Origin: Sisyra terminalis | Lineage: Eukaryota > Arthropoda > Insecta > Neuroptera > Sisyridae | Direction: 5' to 3' | NCBI GenBank assembly: GCA_958496175.1 | Contig: OY292274.1 | Coordinates: forward strand, 71,248,630 to 71,312,629 | Length of the DNA stretch: 64,000 bases | Shown here: piece after piece, positions 63,608 through 64,000 of the stretch | Layout of the letters: every line of letters starts with the position of its first letter | Position numbering within the stretch: position 1 is the first letter of the stretch | Position numbers and translations under genes: made by a program | The notes under the pieces: model-generated | Seen by the model: the letters and a program-made list of their open reading frames with translations, nothing else | Databases searched by the model: none | Told to the model about the DNA's origin: nothing

Positions 63608-64000
63608 TGTTGAAGAGAAAAGAAAAAAATTAAACAAATAAAAAAAAATACTTATAAAAAATGCCGCGAAAATTTATCTTATAACACACACACACACATT
63701 TTTTCACAACATTTAACAATTATTCGTACAGTAACATAATCAACAACAGACATATTAACATTGTGCTAATAATTTCCGAATTTTTTTATTATTGTTGCAA
63801 CAACTACACACATTTGTGTTGTCATTGTTTCGAGATTGAAATAGGAAATTAGAACTACAAATATAAGGATATTGGGGTAACAATGTTCAAGTCAATTGTT
63901 GGGAACATGAGAAGTATGTTTGTTGTAGAGAGAATTGAAAAGTGATGAAATGTTTAAATAGTGAAATACTATTGAAGGAAAAGTAAAATACGCTCGTGCG
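63608..64000. other. 5' flank of the CAP gene
   Basis: Presumed leader and promoter on the minus strand. It holds a short CA/AC microsatellite (63685-63699) and AT-rich DNA. No TATA-initiator pair with convincing spacing is visible. Confidence 0.4.

Noticed and set aside
63608..63637. An upstream start for the CAP protein that adds ten residues
   Set aside because: It begins at a non-ATG codon in a T-rich leader. The ATG at 63607 is the first proper start codon in frame.

Overview
The window is nuclear DNA of an AT-rich arthropod, most likely an insect. The evidence is three intron-containing genes with animal-specific products, a core promoter with an insect-type initiator (TCAGTC), mostly short introns (about 50-120 nt), a Jockey-type retrotransposon remnant, many foldback and MITE-like elements, and a large satellite array. 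The species cannot be fixed from sequence alone. All gene models were spliced by hand from GT/AG junctions. Every junction keeps reading phase, and the spliced products align end to end with known families as I remember them.

Layout: (1) 1-16085 is a tandem satellite with a 333-334 bp monomer, arranged in several higher-order forms and interrupted twice by the same ~450 bp unrelated segment. It decays through a MITE and diverged monomers to about 17690. (2) 18447-23952 (+) is a 12-exon ELMO/Ced-12 gene (822 aa) with a TATA-Inr promoter. Its ninth intron holds an element with inverted-repeat ends that contains four diverged satellite monomers. (3) 25138-48993 (-) is a 31-exon purity-of-essence (poe)/UBR4 gene encoding a giant E3 ubiquitin ligase of 5682 aa, convergent with ELMO. 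Two of its introns carry large foldback elements. (4) 48994-54644 is intergenic, with one more foldback element. (5) 54645-63607 (-) is a five-exon gene for an intracellular CAP-superfamily protein related to GAPR-1/GLIPR2 (364 aa). Its 6.5 kb first intron holds a decayed reverse-transcriptase fragment and a ~2 kb nested palindrome.

The genes are not an operon and show no common pathway: ELMO is a DOCK-partner regulator of Rac in engulfment and cell migration, poe acts in N-degron and quality-control ubiquitination, and the CAP protein is probably Golgi or cytosolic. The notable structure is repeat biology: a satellite family present both as an array and as short units inside an inverted-repeat element, and at least five large palindromic elements confined to introns and intergenic DNA. 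I found no CRISPR array, rRNA gene or convincing complete tRNA.
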